A stretch of DNA of 64,000 nt from Ga0077527 sp945862135 (GTDB lineage Bacteria; Pseudomonadota; Gammaproteobacteria; Burkholderiales; SG8-41), in contig CAXNMF010000011.1 in NCBI GenBank assembly GCA_964203275.1, positions 1 to 64,000 on the forward strand, read 5' to 3'. The notes under the pieces are model-generated. The model was not told the origin of the DNA and did no database searches. It saw only the letters and a list, made by a program, of their open reading frames with translations. Below are positions 62,008 through 64,000 of the stretch, piece by piece. How positions within the stretch are numbered: the first letter of the stretch is position 1; each line of letters begins with the position of its first letter. The position numbers were made by a program, and so were the translations under genes.

Positions 62008-62038
62008 AAGCCCCGGTGCTCACAGCCGGGGTTTTTTT
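62008..62038 (+). terminator. Rho-independent terminator between tpsA and tpsB
   Basis: CCCCGG (62011–62016) and CCGGGG (62026–62031), extended by AAG/TTT pairs, then a run of seven T (62032–62038). It lies 15 bases after the tpsA stop. Confidence 0.88.
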
Positions 62039-62177
62039 CGGGCGCGTTGTTTTGTAAAGGATAATTGGTGTTTTTGGCGTTGAATCTGCCATAATCGCCG
62101 GAACGGCTATTGTGTGTATTGCGTCACGTCATTGCGGTGTGTGGACAGGGTGTAGTTGAGTAGTTAAATATCAATAA

Positions 62178-63786
62178 ATGCCATTAAAAACAATGACATA
62201 CAAAAATAATCTGCTCCGGCAGTCCGTTCTGGCCTTGTTTTTTGCAGCTTCCACCGGGGCGGCTTTGGCCCAGGAAGTGGCCATTCCTGCACCTAAATTC
62301 GAGATCAAGAATTTCGAAATCGTCGGTGACACCATCCTTGGCAACGACACCGTGCAGCGGCTGGTGACACCATTTACCGGCAAAGAGAAGGATTTCGGCG
62401 ATGTGCAGCGTGCGCTGGAGGCGCTGGAAGTGGCTTACCGCGAACTGGGTTATGGCGTAATCCAGGTGCAACTGCCGGAGCAGGACATCACCCGTGGCGT
62501 GGTCCGTTTCAACATCAACCAGCCGAAGATCGGCAAGGTGAATGTCGAAGGCAACCAGTTCTTCAGTTCTGAAAACGTTCGCCGTTCGTTGCCTTCGGTC
62601 AAAGAGGGCGAGACTCCGAATTCGAACGAAATCGCCCGCGATCTGCAGATCGCTGCAGAACATCCGGTCAAACAGACCAGCGTGTTGCTGCGTTCCGGTG
62701 AGAATGAAGGTCTGGTGGATGCCAATGTCCGTGTGACTGACGGCAGGCCGTGGCGGGTGCTGATGACGCTGGACGATACCGGCACTTCAGATACCGGTTA
62801 TATGCGCCTTGGTGTCGGTTTCCAGCACACCAATTTGTTTGATCGCGATCATTCGTTTACCGCGCAATACATTACTTCGCCGACCGAACTCGACAAGGTG
62901 GCGATTTATGGTCTCGGCTACCGCATTCCGTATTACAACCTGAACAGCACGCTGGACCTGTTCGCCGGTTATTCCGACGTGGATTCGGGAACGGTGCAGG
63001 GCTTGTTCAATGTCAGCGGCAAGGGTTCGATTTTCGGTGCGCGCTGGAATTACTACCTTCCGAAATGGGGCGATGTCGAGCAGCGCGTTTTCGGCGGCCT
63101 GGACTATCGCGCCTATCAAAACAATGTGACGCTGGGCGGTATTGGCTTCGTGCCCGATGTGACGGTGCATCCGGTATCCATCGGATATGCCGGCATGATG
63201 CGGATGACGGCCAGCGAGTGGGGTTTCAACGCGTCGCTGGCGAAGAACATCCCGGGCGGCCAGGACGGCACTGCGGCTGATTTCAATGCGTCGCGGGCTG
63301 GCGCCAATGCGAATTACACGATTCTGCGTTATGGCACGATCGTTCTCGCACGCTTACCGCAATGACTGGCAGGCGCGTGTGGCCTTTACCGGGCAATACA
63401 CCAACGACATGCTGGTCGCGGGCGAGCAGTTCGGTATCGGCGGCATGGATACCGTGCGCGGTTATCTGCCGCGTGAGGCGTCCAATGACAAGGGTTATGC
63501 GACTCAGTTGGAGATGTATACCCCCAATTTTGCCGACATGATTTCCCTGAGCGACAAGTGGCGCACAAGGCTGGTCGGCTTCTACGATTTTGGCTACGTC
63601 AAACGGGTTGATCCCTTGCCGGGGGAGCAGGAGAGCAAGTACCTCGCCAGTACCGGCATCGGCATGCGCATGTCCTACGGCAAGAGTGTCAGCCTGCGAC
63701 TCGACCTGTCCAACATCCTCAAGACCCATGGCACCCGGCAGGAGGGTGATGTGCGTCTTAATGGCGCCCTCGTGCTGGTCTATTGA
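62178..63786 (+). CDS. TpsB/ShlB-FhaC-type two-partner secretion transporter (frameshifted)
   Basis: Omp85-superfamily outer membrane barrel that exports the adjacent exoprotein. Signal peptide ending GAALAQE, two POTRA domains (residues about 40–115: FEIKNFEIVGDTILGNDTVQRLV; and about 116–190: KIGKVNVEGNQFFSSENVRRSLP), then the barrel. One extra base near 63340 shifts the frame after NYTILRYG; the continuation SHAYRNDWQARVAF and the L6-loop motif VRGY (GGMDTVRGYLPRE) follow in the other frame to 63786. Repaired length 535 aa. ATG 62178 or ATG 62193 can be the start; an AT-rich element covers both. Confidence 0.9.
62183..62200 (+). repeat. AT-rich element, copy h, at the start of the TpsB gene
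   Basis: ATTAAAAACAATGACATA contains ATG 62193, an alternative start for the transporter gene. If the element is a leader sequence as elsewhere, 62193 is the more likely start. Confidence 0.4.
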
Positions 63787-63811
63787 CCCGGCACGGGGTG
63801 TTCACAAGCCC

Positions 63812-63839
63812 TTGATTTTGAGGGGCGTTCCGGTATAAT
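63812..63839 (+). promoter_or_regulatory. Strong sigma-70 promoter of rpsF
   Basis: TTGATT (63812–63817), a 16-base spacer and a perfect TATAAT (63834–63839), about 110 bases before the rpsF start. Confidence 0.85.
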
Positions 63840-63895
63840 CCCGGCCTCCCTTGCGGCGCCTGTCGCAGGGGTACATGAACTGAAATTCCTTCCTT

Positions 63896-63923
63896 GCCAC
63901 ACCGCGCTCGCATCGCGGGTGGC
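63896..63923 (+). ncRNA. S6:S18-type ribosomal protein leader element
   Basis: In the rpsF leader, GCCAC (63896–63900) pairs with GTGGC (63919–63923); CGCG and CGCG pair inside, leaving ACCG on one side as an asymmetric bulge. The known S6:S18 leader motif, by which S6–S18 represses the rpsF–rpsR operon, is a hairpin with a conserved bulged CCG of this kind. A second small hairpin (CCCTTGCG/CGCAGGG) lies at 63848–63870. Confidence 0.6.
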
Positions 63924-63948
63924 CCAACAGCCCACAAGGAGATATTGA

Positions 63949-64000
63949 ATGCGACATTACGAGATCGTTTTGATCGTCCATCCGGACCAAAGCGAGCAGG
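63949..64000 (+). CDS. rpsF: Ribosomal protein S6 (start only)
   Basis: The last 52 bases read MRHYEIVLIVHPDQSEQ, the unmistakable N-terminus of S6, cut by the window edge. ATG 63949 follows AAGGAG (63936–63941, spacing 7). A strong promoter and an S6:S18-type leader precede it, as expected for the first gene of the rpsF–(priB)–rpsR–rplI operon. Confidence 0.95.
   Translation, partial: MRHYEIVLIVHPDQSEQ

Noticed and set aside
63286..63786. Independent small outer membrane protein after the TpsB gene.
   Set aside because: It is the last third of the TpsB barrel, with the VRGY motif, out of frame by one extra base near 63340.

Overview
The window looks like one stretch of a GC-rich betaproteobacterial chromosome (Burkholderiales-like is my best guess). 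Two things point there. The gene order ndk–rlmN–pilW–rodZ–ispG–hisS–(yfgM-like)–bamB–der–hfq–hflX–hflK–hflC–DUF2065–hisZ–purA–tRNA-Leu–rnr–rlmB is the typical betaproteobacterial housekeeping block. There are also several orphan TctC/Bug-type periplasmic binding proteins, an expansion typical of that group. The assignment rests on family knowledge, not on a search.

Layout. 1–7450: catabolic cluster with two tandem LeuC-like large subunits, one LeuD-like small subunit, TctC binding proteins on both sides, an MmgE/PrpD protein and the relic of a third TctC. 7634–8011: small secreted protein. 8098–11498 (minus): rmlBDAC for dTDP-L-rhamnose. 11738–13637: amidohydrolase and a divergent polysaccharide-deacetylase-fold protein. 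About 13827–15365: an integron-like segment with an attI-like site and gene cassettes but no integrase, followed by a BrnT/BrnA toxin–antitoxin pair. 16015–20874: DctP-type binding protein, then a VOC–FAH–TctC–TfdA catabolic operon and a MarR regulator. 20978–31446: mixed metabolic, transport and signalling genes, including a NYN/LOTUS protein, a class III cyclase–FHA protein and a MscS channel with a cyclic-nucleotide domain. 31476–33801: accA–tilS. 33955–37164: TAXI-type TRAP transporter. 37311–56019: the housekeeping block. 56043–63786: a sulfotransferase-like protein and a two-partner secretion pair whose exoprotein is a Gly-rich repeat protein. 63949–end: start of rpsF behind a strong promoter and an S6:S18-type leader.

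Quality warning. At least eight genes carry one or more single-base indels that break the frame: the first tctC, the first leuC, rmlB, rmlD, rmlA, ndk, rnr and tpsB. Housekeeping genes are among them and both sides of each break still encode the family, so sequencing or assembly error is the simplest reading. I give the full intended span of these genes and mark the break.

Most interesting unexplained structure: (i) the integrase-less attI/attC cassette array around 13.8–15.4 kb; (ii) an AT-rich element of about 18 bp seen at about ten sites between co-directional genes; (iii) the PGRS-like TPS exoprotein with one near-terminal cysteine; (iv) the tandem LeuC pair inside a TctC/MmgE cluster.
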